A stretch of 20,430 bases of DNA from Flavobacteriales bacterium (GTDB lineage: Bacteria > Bacteroidota > Bacteroidia > Flavobacteriales > Weeksellaceae). The notes below the pieces were generated by a model. That model saw only the letters and a list, made by a program, of their open reading frames with translations. It ran no database searches and was not told the origin of the DNA. The stretch covers positions 1 to 20,430 of the forward strand of contig CAAGLV010000143.1 in the NCBI GenBank assembly GCA_900770875.1, in the 5' to 3' direction. The position numbers and the translations under genes are program-made. Shown here one piece after another: positions 7,185 through 14,760 of the stretch (the first letter of the stretch is position 1; every line of letters begins with the position of its first letter).

Positions 7185-8864
7185 TTATTTACCTAATAAA
7201 ACTCCCGATACAGCCCAAGAGCTAAAGCTTCCTGCTTCGGGTTTACCTTGTGGTATTTTTACTTGTATGGTATGTTTACCTGCTTTTAGATCGCCAAGTT
7301 CTATAAAATAAGGCGATGTAACTGTGCCAGGACACCAATTAGATCGGCTATAATCTGACGAAGAAACTCCGTTTTCGAAATTTCCTGAAGCGGGATTATA
7401 TAAACGATAACTGCCACAATCTTGTCGCCAAGGATAAATCGAAAATACAATATTGTTATCTAAATATACGGTATTTACTTTTGGTACAAATTCGTCACCA
7501 TTTTCCCAACCTCCATGTCCGGTTGTAATTAATCTAAGTTTTGCGTTTTTCCAATCTTCATCTAAATCAAATTCAACATAAATTCCTTTATCGCTATTAA
7601 ACATAGTTGGATATTCTTGTCCAGCCATTTCCATTACATTAGTTGTGTTAAATAACGAAAGAATTTTATCTTTTTTAAAGATTTGTTTCTCTAAACGATG
7701 TATGGTAATGTTAGAATTTATGATGTGTCCGCCTTTATCGTAATTTCCAATAAAAAAGCCAATGTAAACTTCTTGATCGGATAATAAATCTCTAAATTCA
7801 GAGATTTCTTGACGATAAGGACTTACTTCGTGCCAGGTTTTATCTTTTAATTGAATGTAATTAAATTGATGTATACCAAATGGTGTAAAAAATCGCATTA
7901 ATTCAATTACAGGTTCGTATAAGTTTGTTAAAACGACACCTTGATACTTTTTATTGTTTCCGTTTTCGTAAATAGGCAAGGTGTTAATTCCATTTTTTAA
8001 AGCTTCTAAAAAATTGATTTCTTTTTTTGTTGGTATTATAAACACAGAACCTGTACGATCGTAGGCATCACCATTCGATATTTCTTCTAAATCTAAAAAG
8101 ATTTGTGCGCCTTCTTGTATCGCTGGCATTTTAATTTTACGTACAATAACTGTTCCGTTTGCAAATCGAAAAAGAGATTCGTTTTCAGGAATAGTAGCTT
8201 CGGGATCGTAATTTATTTGTTGATCTTGAAGCAAAGGAATTGTCGTAAAATTGTTTTTCCAAACTAAATCTTTATAGGTAAGTTGATCTGTATTTGGTAA
8301 GTTGATTTCTCTTTTATACCAAGTAATAGGATCGATATTTTTAAGTTTATCGATGGCCGAAGCTCTAATCGTATAATTATTATTGCGCGTATATTCTAAC
8401 ACCAATCCTAAATTTAAACCAACAGGATTTGGTGCAGCATTAATATTCATGTTATCGATGTACCAAATGTCGATGGTGTTCGAATTGATTGTGGTTTGTG
8501 CATGTTTGGCTTTAATTCCTAAAATACGTTTTGTATCGTTTAGCTTTTTAAATTCGATTTTATGAAATAAAGTAGAATCGATGGTCTTTAACGATTTAAT
8601 GCTATCAAGTTGTATAATAGGGTAATAAGTAAAAGGTTCGGATCTTTTAAAATAGGTAATTTCGTTAGGAAATGTATGTGGTATTGTAAACGAATTTTGT
8701 GTACCAATTATGGTGTTCTTTTCGTTAGCTAAAGCAATAATCGGATTGTCTTCTGCAATTTTTTTTAAGTTCGTAAATTTCTCGTAAGTTATTTTGTAGG
8801 TTTCCTGAGCAAAGCAGGTATATTGTAAAAAGATAAATGCAAGTACAGCTAAAATATTTTTCAT
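7185..8864 (-). CDS. Secreted PNGase F-II-like peptide:N-glycanase
   Basis: PNGase F enzymes cleave the bond between asparagine and the first GlcNAc of N-glycans, releasing whole glycans outside the cytosol. This 559-residue protein has a signal peptide (1-19, ending CFA), an N-terminal domain (about 20-172) and the two-part PNGase F catalytic fold (about 230-559). Catalytic features can be matched to the Elizabethkingia enzyme. Asp269 in GDAYDRTG corresponds to Asp60, Glu458 in GDEFV to Glu206, and Cys483 with Cys511 (NWCPG, 509-513) to the Cys231-Cys252 disulfide. I see no clear counterpart of Glu118. The extra N-terminal domain and the length fit PNGase F-II, described with an N-terminal bowl-like domain. 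That domain also resembles the GLPGLI family. The gene stands alone between two hairpins. Its own glycoprotein substrates are unknown. Confidence 0.88.
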   Translation of the reverse strand: MKNILAVLAFIFLQYTCFAQETYKITYEKFTNLKKIAEDNPIIALANEKNTIIGTQNSFTIPHTFPNEITYFKRSEPFTYYPIIQLDSIKSLKTIDSTLFHKIEFKKLNDTKRILGIKAKHAQTTINSNTIDIWYIDNMNINAAPNPVGLNLGLVLEYTRNNNYTIRASAIDKLKNIDPITWYKREINLPNTDQLTYKDLVWKNNFTTIPLLQDQQINYDPEATIPENESLFRFANGTVIVRKIKMPAIQEGAQIFLDLEEISNGDAYDRTGSVFIIPTKKEINFLEALKNGINTLPIYENGNNKKYQGVVLTNLYEPVIELMRFFTPFGIHQFNYIQLKDKTWHEVSPYRQEISEFRDLLSDQEVYIGFFIGNYDKGGHIINSNITIHRLEKQIFKKDKILSLFNTTNVMEMAGQEYPTMFNSDKGIYVEFDLDEDWKNAKLRLITTGHGGWENGDEFVPKVNTVYLDNNIVFSIYPWRQDCGSYRLYNPASGNFENGVSSSDYSRSNWCPGTVTSPYFIELGDLKAGKHTIQVKIPQGKPEAGSFSSWAVSGVLLGK

Positions 8865-8875
8865 ATTTTAAAAAT

Positions 8876-8908
8876 AAAAAAAGGTTTACATTATACAAAT
8901 GTAAACCT
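8876..8908 (-). terminator. Intrinsic terminator after glutaryl-CoA dehydrogenase gene
   Basis: A perfect 11-pair stem is formed by AGGTTTACATT at 8882-8892 and AATGTAAACCT at 8898-8908, with a five-base loop. Read on the minus strand it is followed by a T-run (A at 8876-8881). It lies 37 bases past the stop of the acyl-CoA dehydrogenase gene and ends only 11 bases before the ATG of the PNGase gene. Confidence 0.85.
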
Positions 8909-8926
8909 AAAATATCGAGTTATAAA
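8896..8926 (-). promoter_or_regulatory. Possible PNGase promoter inside the terminator
   Basis: On the minus strand TACATTTG (8896-8903) matches TAnnTTTG perfectly. A TTTA (8923-8926) lies 19 bases upstream, one base off the TTTG -33 element. The -7 box covers the loop and one arm of the terminator hairpin. Transcription would begin near 8890 and leave a leader of about 25 bases before the ATG at 8864, without a complete hairpin. There is no other room for a promoter between hairpin and gene. Confidence 0.4.
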
Positions 8927-8944
8927 TTTTATCGGATAATTTGC

Positions 8945-10111
8945 TTAGATAAAAGCGTTAATTCCGGTAATATCTGCGCCTGTAATTAATAAATGTACAT
9001 CGTGTGTACCTTCGTAGGTAATTACAGATTCTAAATTTGCGGCATGTCGCATATTCGGGAAATCGCCAATAATACCCATTGCTCCAATTATCTGACGCGA
9101 TTCTCTGGCAATGTCTATTGCCATTTTAACGTTATTACGTTTGGCCATCGAGATTTGTTCGGGCGTCGCTTTATTTTCGTTTTTTAATGTTCCTAATCGC
9201 CAAACTAATAATTGTGCTTTTGTAATTTCGGTAATAAATTCGGCTAACTTCTTTTGTTGTAATTGATAAGATGCAATTGGTTTACCAAATTGTGTACGCT
9301 CTAAACTGTATTTTAATGCCGTTTCGTAACAATCGATTGCAGCTCCTATAACGCCCCAAGAAATACCGTATCTAGCAGAATTTAAACAAGATAAAGGGCC
9401 GCGTAAACTTTTTACACCTGGTAAAATATTTTCTTCTTTAATTAAGATGTTATCAAAAACTAATTCGCCTGTTTTTGATGCTCTAAGCGACCATTTGTTA
9501 TGAGTTTCAGGTGTTGTAAAACCATCCATTTCTCGTTCAACAATTACGCCTCTAATTTTCCCTTCGTCGTCTTTGGCCCAAACCACAGCAATATTACAAA
9601 CGGGTGCATTGGTAATCCACATTTTTGCGCCGTTTAAACGATAATGTTCGCCATCTTTTGTTAATCGAGTTTCCATTCCACCTGGGTTAGATCCGTGATT
9701 AGGTTCTGTTAAACCAAAAGATCCAATAAATTCGCCTGAAGCTAATTTTGGTAAAAATTTTCTTTTTTGCTCTTCAGATCCGTATGTAAAAATAGGATAC
9801 ATAACCAACGAAGATTGTACCGATGCAGCTGATCGAACTGCCGAATCGCCACGTTCTAATTCTTGCATAATAATTCCGTACGACATTTGGTCTAAACCAG
9901 CTCCACCATATTCGGTTGGGATGTATGGGCCAAGTGCACCAACTTCGCCTAATTTTTTCATTAAATTAGGTATGTCTTCGTGTTTTTGTGCACATTCGTC
10001 AATAAATGGTTTAATTTCTTTATCTACAAAATTTCGTATCGATTGTCTAATGATGATGTGTTCTTCTGTTAAAAGATCATCTATTTTAAAATAATCTGTC
10101 GTGTTGTTCAT
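8945..10111 (-). CDS. gcdH: Glutaryl-CoA dehydrogenase (acyl-CoA dehydrogenase family)
   Basis: This FAD flavoenzyme of 388 residues most likely oxidises and decarboxylates glutaryl-CoA to crotonyl-CoA. The general acyl-CoA dehydrogenase fold is clear (FGLTEPNHGSNPGGMETR at 132-149, MWITNAP at 164-170). Two blocks point to glutaryl-CoA dehydrogenase specifically. RSAASVQSSLVMYPI at 93-107 contains the arginine and serine that bind the substrate carboxylate. TYEGTHDVHLLITGADITG at 365-383 carries the catalytic base Glu367 with the spacing of the human enzyme. There is no signal peptide. It is transcribed away from the lysine aminotransferase pair across a 130-base gap and has its own terminator. 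Glutaryl-CoA is the late product of lysine breakdown through 2-aminoadipate, so the neighbourhood supports the specific call. Confidence 0.92.
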   Translation of the reverse strand: MNNTTDYFKIDDLLTEEHIIIRQSIRNFVDKEIKPFIDECAQKHEDIPNLMKKLGEVGALGPYIPTEYGGAGLDQMSYGIIMQELERGDSAVRSAASVQSSLVMYPIFTYGSEEQKRKFLPKLASGEFIGSFGLTEPNHGSNPGGMETRLTKDGEHYRLNGAKMWITNAPVCNIAVVWAKDDEGKIRGVIVEREMDGFTTPETHNKWSLRASKTGELVFDNILIKEENILPGVKSLRGPLSCLNSARYGISWGVIGAAIDCYETALKYSLERTQFGKPIASYQLQQKKLAEFITEITKAQLLVWRLGTLKNENKATPEQISMAKRNNVKMAIDIARESRQIIGAMGIIGDFPNMRHAANLESVITYEGTHDVHLLITGADITGINAFI

Positions 10112-10241
10112 TTTATGCAGTTTTTGTTTTATAAAACTAAATAATATTCGTGTAAATAAAAAGATAAATGAATAAAATTTAGTTCGTGTCGTTTTTTTTG
10201 TTAATATTGTAATGAATTCTTTACCGCAAAATAATTAAAAA
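10112..10241. other. Divergent intergenic region of lysine genes
   Basis: These 130 bases separate the two diverging transcription units and must hold promoters for both. I find no full consensus element. The best on the plus strand is TAATATTG at 10202-10209, one base off TAnnTTTG and 32 bases before the ATG at 10242, with no TTG at the right distance. On the minus strand only one-off matches occur. No long dyad suggesting an operator was seen. Confidence 0.4.
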
Positions 10242-11771
10242 ATGTTAGAAAAGGAAAAAAGTATACTTGGTGTAAAAGCAAATAATTTAGGAACTTCTAC
10301 TGGAAACAATTGGTTTGGATCGGGCGAATTATTTACGTCTTATTCTCCAGTTGATGGAAAAGAAATTGGAAAAGTACAAGCGACAACTAAAGAAGAATAC
10401 GAAACAGTAATTTTAAAAGCGACAGAAGCTTTTAAAGATTGGCGTATGATTCCAGCTCCAAAACGTGGAGAAATTGTACGTCAGTTAGGTGTAAAATTAA
10501 GAGAATATAAAGAAGATTTAGGAAAACTTGTTTCGTACGAAATGGGTAAATCTTTACAAGAAGGCTACGGAGAAGTACAAGAAATGATTGATATCTGCGA
10601 TTTTGCTGTAGGATTATCGCGTCAATTATATGGATTAACAATTCATTCGGAGCGTCCATTACACCGTATGTACGAACAATATCATCCATTAGGAATTATT
10701 GGTGTTATTACTGCTTTTAATTTTCCGGTTGCGGTTTGGTCTTGGAACACATGTTTGGCTTTAGTTTGTGGCGATGTGATGGTTTGGAAACCAAGCGAAA
10801 AAACACCTTTATGCGCTATTGCTTGTCAGAATATTTTAGCCGAAGTTTTACAAGAAAATAATTTACCAGAAGGAATTTCGAATGTAATTTCGGGAGGAAA
10901 AGAAGTTGGTGAATGGTTAGCTAAAGACGAACGAGTTCCGTTAATCTCGGCAACTGGTTCTACACGAATGGGGAAAGAAGTTAACGAAATTGTAGCACGT
11001 AGATTAGGAAAAACCTTGTTAGAATTAGGAGGAAACAATGCGATAATTGTTACACCTGATGCCGATTTAAATATTACATTAACAGCTGCTGTTTTTGGCG
11101 CTGTTGGTACAGCCGGACAGCGTTGTACAACAACACGCCGATTAATAATACACGAATCGATTTACGATAAAGTAAAAGAAAGTCTTAAAAATGCATACGG
11201 CCAATTAAAAATTGGTAATCCTTTAGACGCATCAAACCACATTGGTCCGTTAATCGATCAAGATGCAGTAAGAAGTTATTTATTAGCATTAGAAAAAATT
11301 AAAGAAGAAGGTGGCGAATTGATTGTAAAAGGAGGTGTTTTAGAAGGTGCTGATTTTGAGAGTGGATGTTATGTAAAACCTGTTATTGCAGAAGTTACAA
11401 ACGACATGAAAATTGTACAAACAGAAACATTTGCACCAATCTTATATTTAATTAAATATACGGGCGATGTATTAAATGCAATCGAAGTGCAAAATGGTGT
11501 AAAACAAGGCTTATCATCAGCAATTATGACAACTAATCTTCGCGAAGCCGAATTATTCCTTTCGCATCAAGGTTCGGATTGTGGAATTGCGAATATTAAT
11601 ATCGGAACTTCTGGAGCCGAAATTGGTGGGGCGTTTGGAGGAGAAAAAGAAACAGGTGGAGGAAGAGAATCTGGTTCTGATGCTTGGAAAATTTATATGC
11701 GTCGCCAAACCAACACAATCAACTATTCTACCGAAGTGCCTTTAGCACAAGGAATCCAATTTAACTTTTAA
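10242..11771 (+). CDS. pcd: ALDH7-type aminoadipate semialdehyde dehydrogenase
   Basis: This 509-residue NAD-dependent aldehyde dehydrogenase belongs to the ALDH7 (antiquitin) branch, which oxidises 2-aminoadipate 6-semialdehyde (in equilibrium with piperideine-6-carboxylate) to 2-aminoadipate. Seen are the FNFP oxyanion block (159-162, Asn160), the general base Glu261 in ELGGNN (261-266), the nucleophile Cys295 in GQRCTTTRR (292-300), TETFAPI (394-400), and the subgroup signature GGEKETGGGRESGSDAW close to the C terminus. The family length is about 500-510. The next gene, 10 bases downstream, is lysine 6-aminotransferase, which makes exactly this aldehyde. The specific substrate is therefore well supported by both sequence and context. 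It has no signal peptide and acts in the cytosol. Confidence 0.95.
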   Translation: MLEKEKSILGVKANNLGTSTGNNWFGSGELFTSYSPVDGKEIGKVQATTKEEYETVILKATEAFKDWRMIPAPKRGEIVRQLGVKLREYKEDLGKLVSYEMGKSLQEGYGEVQEMIDICDFAVGLSRQLYGLTIHSERPLHRMYEQYHPLGIIGVITAFNFPVAVWSWNTCLALVCGDVMVWKPSEKTPLCAIACQNILAEVLQENNLPEGISNVISGGKEVGEWLAKDERVPLISATGSTRMGKEVNEIVARRLGKTLLELGGNNAIIVTPDADLNITLTAAVFGAVGTAGQRCTTTRRLIIHESIYDKVKESLKNAYGQLKIGNPLDASNHIGPLIDQDAVRSYLLALEKIKEEGGELIVKGGVLEGADFESGCYVKPVIAEVTNDMKIVQTETFAPILYLIKYTGDVLNAIEVQNGVKQGLSSAIMTTNLREAELFLSHQGSDCGIANINIGTSGAEIGGAFGGEKETGGGRESGSDAWKIYMRRQTNTINYSTEVPLAQGIQFNF

Positions 11772-11781
11772 TACACTAATC

Positions 11782-13092
11782 ATGAATACTACTATACAAA
11801 ACACTGTACACAACCGTTTAGCTAAGCATATTTTAGCAGATGGTTATCCAATTGTAATCGATTTAGAGCAATCAAAAGGTTCTTATCTTGTCGACGATAA
11901 AGGCGATCGTTATTTAGATATGTTTTCGATGTTTGCATCTACAGCAATCGGATACAATCATCCACATTTAGTAGAAAAAATAGATTTCTTAGGTAAAAAT
12001 GCCGTAAATAAACCAGCAATGTCCGATGTTTATACAAAAGATTATGCCGATTTTATGGATACTTTTGCACGTGTTGCATTGCCTAAAGAGTTACAATATT
12101 GTTTCTTTATTTCGGGTGGAGCTTTAGCTGTAGAAAATGCATTAAAAGCTGCTTTCGATTGGAAAACAAAATTAAATTTTTCGAAAGGAATCGAGTTAGA
12201 AGCCGGACAAGTAATCCACTTTAAACAAGCGTTTCACGGACGATCTGGATATACTTTATCTTTAACAAATACAAAAGATCCACGTAAATACGAATATTTT
12301 CCGAAGTTTGATTGGCCTCGTATCGAGAATCCAAAAATCATCTTTCCAGCAACTGAACAAAATCTCGCGCAAACAAAACAAACAGAAGAATTAGCAATTA
12401 ACCAAATCGAGAAAGCATTAGCCGATCGTAAAAATCAAATTGCTTGTATCATTATCGAAACAATTCAGGGCGAAGGAGGAGATAATTATTTCAGACCAGA
12501 ATTTCTTCATAAATTAAGAGAAATCTGCGATCAAGAAGAAATTTTATTAATCTTTGATGAGGTACAAACAGGAATGGGAATGACTGGTAAAATGTGGGCT
12601 TTTCAGCATTACGATGTAGTTCCAGATCTAATTTCTTTCGGAAAGAAAACACAAGTTTGTGGAATTTTAGCTAATAAAGAAAAATTAGACATTATTCCTG
12701 ATAATGTGTTTAAAGAATCGAGCCGAATTAACTCTACTTTTGGAGGGAATTACATCGATATGCTACGTTTTAAATTAATTTTAGAAGTTATCGAAAACGA
12801 AAATTTAGTTGAAAATGCCGCAGAGAAAGGAGCATATTTATTAGATGGATTAAACGCTATTGCACAACAAACAAATAAAATTGCACAAGTTAGAGGGAAA
12901 GGTTTATTTGTAGCGTTTGATTTTGCCGACGATAAATTACAAGCAACATTTATTAACGAATGTTTTAAACGTAAATTAATTGTTTTAGGTTGCGGCGAAA
13001 CATCGGTGCGTTTCCGTCCACATTTAAATGTATCAACAACAGAAATAGATCTTGCTTTAACAATTGTAAAAGAAGTTTTAAGCATAATTTAA
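11782..13092 (+). CDS. lat: L-lysine 6-aminotransferase
   Basis: A class III PLP-dependent aminotransferase of 436 residues. It moves the epsilon-amino group of lysine to 2-oxoglutarate, giving 2-aminoadipate 6-semialdehyde and glutamate. Motifs specific to the LAT branch are visible: ISGGALAVENALKAAFDWK (110-128), the FHGRSGYTLSLTNT block (151-164), and PKFDWPRIENP (174-184). Also present are the cofactor-binding FDEVQTG (258-264, Asp259 contacting the pyridine nitrogen) and SFGKKTQVCG (285-294), where Lys288 or Lys289 forms the Schiff base. The mycobacterial LAT and the Flavobacterium lutescens enzyme share these. It follows the ALDH7 gene by 10 bases as the second gene of a two-gene operon and ends in a strong hairpin. 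The ALDH7 partner argues for catabolism rather than antibiotic precursor supply. Confidence 0.95.
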   Translation: MNTTIQNTVHNRLAKHILADGYPIVIDLEQSKGSYLVDDKGDRYLDMFSMFASTAIGYNHPHLVEKIDFLGKNAVNKPAMSDVYTKDYADFMDTFARVALPKELQYCFFISGGALAVENALKAAFDWKTKLNFSKGIELEAGQVIHFKQAFHGRSGYTLSLTNTKDPRKYEYFPKFDWPRIENPKIIFPATEQNLAQTKQTEELAINQIEKALADRKNQIACIIIETIQGEGGDNYFRPEFLHKLREICDQEEILLIFDEVQTGMGMTGKMWAFQHYDVVPDLISFGKKTQVCGILANKEKLDIIPDNVFKESSRINSTFGGNYIDMLRFKLILEVIENENLVENAAEKGAYLLDGLNAIAQQTNKIAQVRGKGLFVAFDFADDKLQATFINECFKRKLIVLGCGETSVRFRPHLNVSTTEIDLALTIVKEVLSII

Positions 13093-13130
13093 AATCAGAT
13101 AGATAAAAAACATTACATTTTTATTACCTT

Positions 13131-13160
13131 GTGGAATATTGAAAAATATTCCACTTTTTT
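13131..13160 (+). terminator. Terminator after lat, abutting HAD start codon
   Basis: GTGGAATATT at 13131-13140 and AATATTCCAC at 13145-13154 make a perfect 10-pair stem closed by a GAAA tetraloop and followed by six T (13155-13160). This is a textbook intrinsic terminator 38 bases after the lat stop. Its last T is the base directly before the ATG of the HAD gene, so it also occupies the whole normal ribosome-binding region of that gene. Confidence 0.85.
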
Positions 13161-13943
13161 ATGCCAATAGAATCCATTTTTTTTGATTTCGACGGAACAT
13201 TACAAGGTTTCGAAAATCATTCGATTAGCTCGTCAACAGCCGAAGCTTTAGTTTTACTAAAACAAAAAGGCTATCGTTTATTTATTGCCACAGGTCGTAA
13301 TCTGCTCGATTTACCCGAAGAATTATTTGCATTTGGTTTTGAGGGATATATTAATAATAACGGAGGAATGTGTTCTGATGAAAATCGTGTTCCATTTTCG
13401 GTTACTTACATCGATCGTACAGATATTGATGCTTTATTGGCTTATGATACCAAAAATCCATTTGCTTTTTCGTTTATGACAGAAAAAGATTTTACAATTA
13501 ATCGCGTAGATGAAATGGTAAAAGAATCGTTTGATTATTTTGGTTTAGAAATTCCTGAAATTGTAGATCCAAGTTTATTAGATTTAGATAAAATTTTGCA
13601 AATGAATTTCTTTGTTAATGAAGAATACGAAGCGTATTTAATGCAAAACGTCATGAAAAATTCAGATTCTTCTCGTTGGATAAATCTGTTTGCAGATATC
13701 AATCCAAAAGGAATCTCTAAAATGAAAGGAATTAATCAAATGGCAATTCGTTATAATTTAGATTTAAATAAAACGATGGCTTTTGGTGACGGAGGAAACG
13801 ATATATCAATGTTGCAAGGTTGCGCTATTGGTGTTGCAATGGGTTCGGCTAAAGATAATGTACAAAAAGCAGCAAATTATGTAACAACTTCGGCAGACGA
13901 AGATGGGATTTGGAATGCTTTAAAACATTTTGGTTTAATTTAA
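13161..13943 (+). CDS. Cof-type HAD-IIB family phosphatase
   Basis: This 260-residue cytosolic HAD superfamily hydrolase has the Cof (IIB) cap arrangement. Such enzymes dephosphorylate sugar phosphates, flavin or pyridoxal phosphates, and substrates differ widely between members. All four HAD motifs are present. Motif I is FFDFDGTL at 7-14 with nucleophile Asp9 and acid/base Asp11. Motif II is FIATGRN at 41-47. The motif III lysine lies in KGISKMKG (183-190), and motif IV is GDGGND at 209-214. The C2 cap lies between, about 80-180. Motif I near the N terminus fixes the start at this ATG, although the preceding bases form a terminator. The substrate cannot be told from sequence. There is no obvious functional link to the lysine genes. 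Confidence 0.93.
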   Translation: MPIESIFFDFDGTLQGFENHSISSSTAEALVLLKQKGYRLFIATGRNLLDLPEELFAFGFEGYINNNGGMCSDENRVPFSVTYIDRTDIDALLAYDTKNPFAFSFMTEKDFTINRVDEMVKESFDYFGLEIPEIVDPSLLDLDKILQMNFFVNEEYEAYLMQNVMKNSDSSRWINLFADINPKGISKMKGINQMAIRYNLDLNKTMAFGDGGNDISMLQGCAIGVAMGSAKDNVQKAANYVTTSADEDGIWNALKHFGLI

Positions 13944-13999
13944 TCTAGCATATTTTAATAATGATTTTTTAGCTTTAATTAAATCTTAAACTATTTATA

Positions 14000-14722
14000 A
14001 TGAGAAAAATACTTTGTGCAATATTTTTAACCTTAGCAATCTTTTTGTATGCACAAAATAAATTGGTAATTACCTATGAGCAAGTAAGTGTCCCTAAATT
14101 TCTTAAACCAGATGGAACCGTTGAAGAATTTGATAAAGAAATATTAGATGTTTTAAAACGTCCTATTTTTTATGAATTAGAGATTGTCGGTCAACAAAGC
14201 ATGTATGCAAAAGTAGAACGTGTAAATAATTCGCAAGGAGGAAATGCAGTAATTATGAGTGGATTACTTCCTAAAAATTCATTCTATGATTTTAATAAAA
14301 ATATTAAAAAACAAGAATGGGATATGGATGTAAAGAAATTTATTGTTGTAGATTCGATTCCTACACTTAATTATCAATTAACTAGAGAAAAATCGACTTA
14401 TTTGGGATATGCTGTAAAAAAAGCAATTGTAAAAGAAAATAATTCATTTCTTACTGTTTGGTATTCGCCAGATTTGCCTTCAAAGTTTGGACCATCAACT
14501 TATGTTAACTTTCCAGGTTTAGTTTTAAAGATTGAATTATATGATGGCAACAAAAATGAACCAATTTTTAGTTTAAAAGCAACCGAGATTAAATTACAAG
14601 ATAATTTAGAGTTGAAGAAGCTATTTAAAGGAAAAGAAATTACGTTAGCCGAATTTAAACTGATTGAAGAAGAATTTCAGAAACGAAGAAATGAAAGTTT
14701 TAACGGAGTAGATATAAATTAA
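14000..14722 (+). CDS. GLPGLI family secreted protein (copy 1)
   Basis: A 240-residue protein with a signal peptide (about 1-18, ending LYA before Gln), so exported to the periplasm or beyond. It belongs to the GLPGLI family, named after a conserved hexapeptide and found in Bacteroidota. Its function is unknown. The family motif here reads FPGLVL (171-176), preceded by YLGYAVKKA (134-142), a VWYSP block (153-157) and Gly-Pro (164-165). Earlier there is VNNSQ (75-79), and the C-terminal part has KGKEITLAEF (210-219), both shared with the other copies in this window. Compared with those, the stretch around residues 30-45 differs. It is co-directional with the HAD gene (56 bases upstream) but looks unrelated to it, and ends in a shared terminator facing the porin gene. 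Confidence 0.92.
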   Translation: MRKILCAIFLTLAIFLYAQNKLVITYEQVSVPKFLKPDGTVEEFDKEILDVLKRPIFYELEIVGQQSMYAKVERVNNSQGGNAVIMSGLLPKNSFYDFNKNIKKQEWDMDVKKFIVVDSIPTLNYQLTREKSTYLGYAVKKAIVKENNSFLTVWYSPDLPSKFGPSTYVNFPGLVLKIELYDGNKNEPIFSLKATEIKLQDNLELKKLFKGKEITLAEFKLIEEEFQKRRNESFNGVDIN

Positions 14723-14754
14723 AAAAAGCATTGTACTTGTACAATGCTTTTTTT
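14721..14754. terminator. Bidirectional terminator between convergent genes
   Basis: GCATTGTAC (14728-14736) and GTACAATGC (14739-14747) form the stem around a very short loop. Seven A precede it and seven T follow it. It can stop transcripts from the GLPGLI gene on the plus strand and from the porin gene on the minus strand, whose stop codon is at 14761. Confidence 0.88.
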
Positions 14755-14760
14755 ATAGGT

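Noticed and set aside
10242..11771. Alternative call of the aldehyde dehydrogenase as succinate-semialdehyde dehydrogenase, with the next gene as GABA aminotransferase
   Set aside because: The C-terminal GGEKETGGGRESGSDAW signature is of ALDH7 type and the aminotransferase has LAT-specific blocks (DWPRIENP, SFGKKTQVCG).
12750..13085. A 111-codon open frame on the minus strand, antisense to the end of lat
   Set aside because: The opposite strand encodes the conserved C-terminal part of the aminotransferase. The antisense product has no family features.
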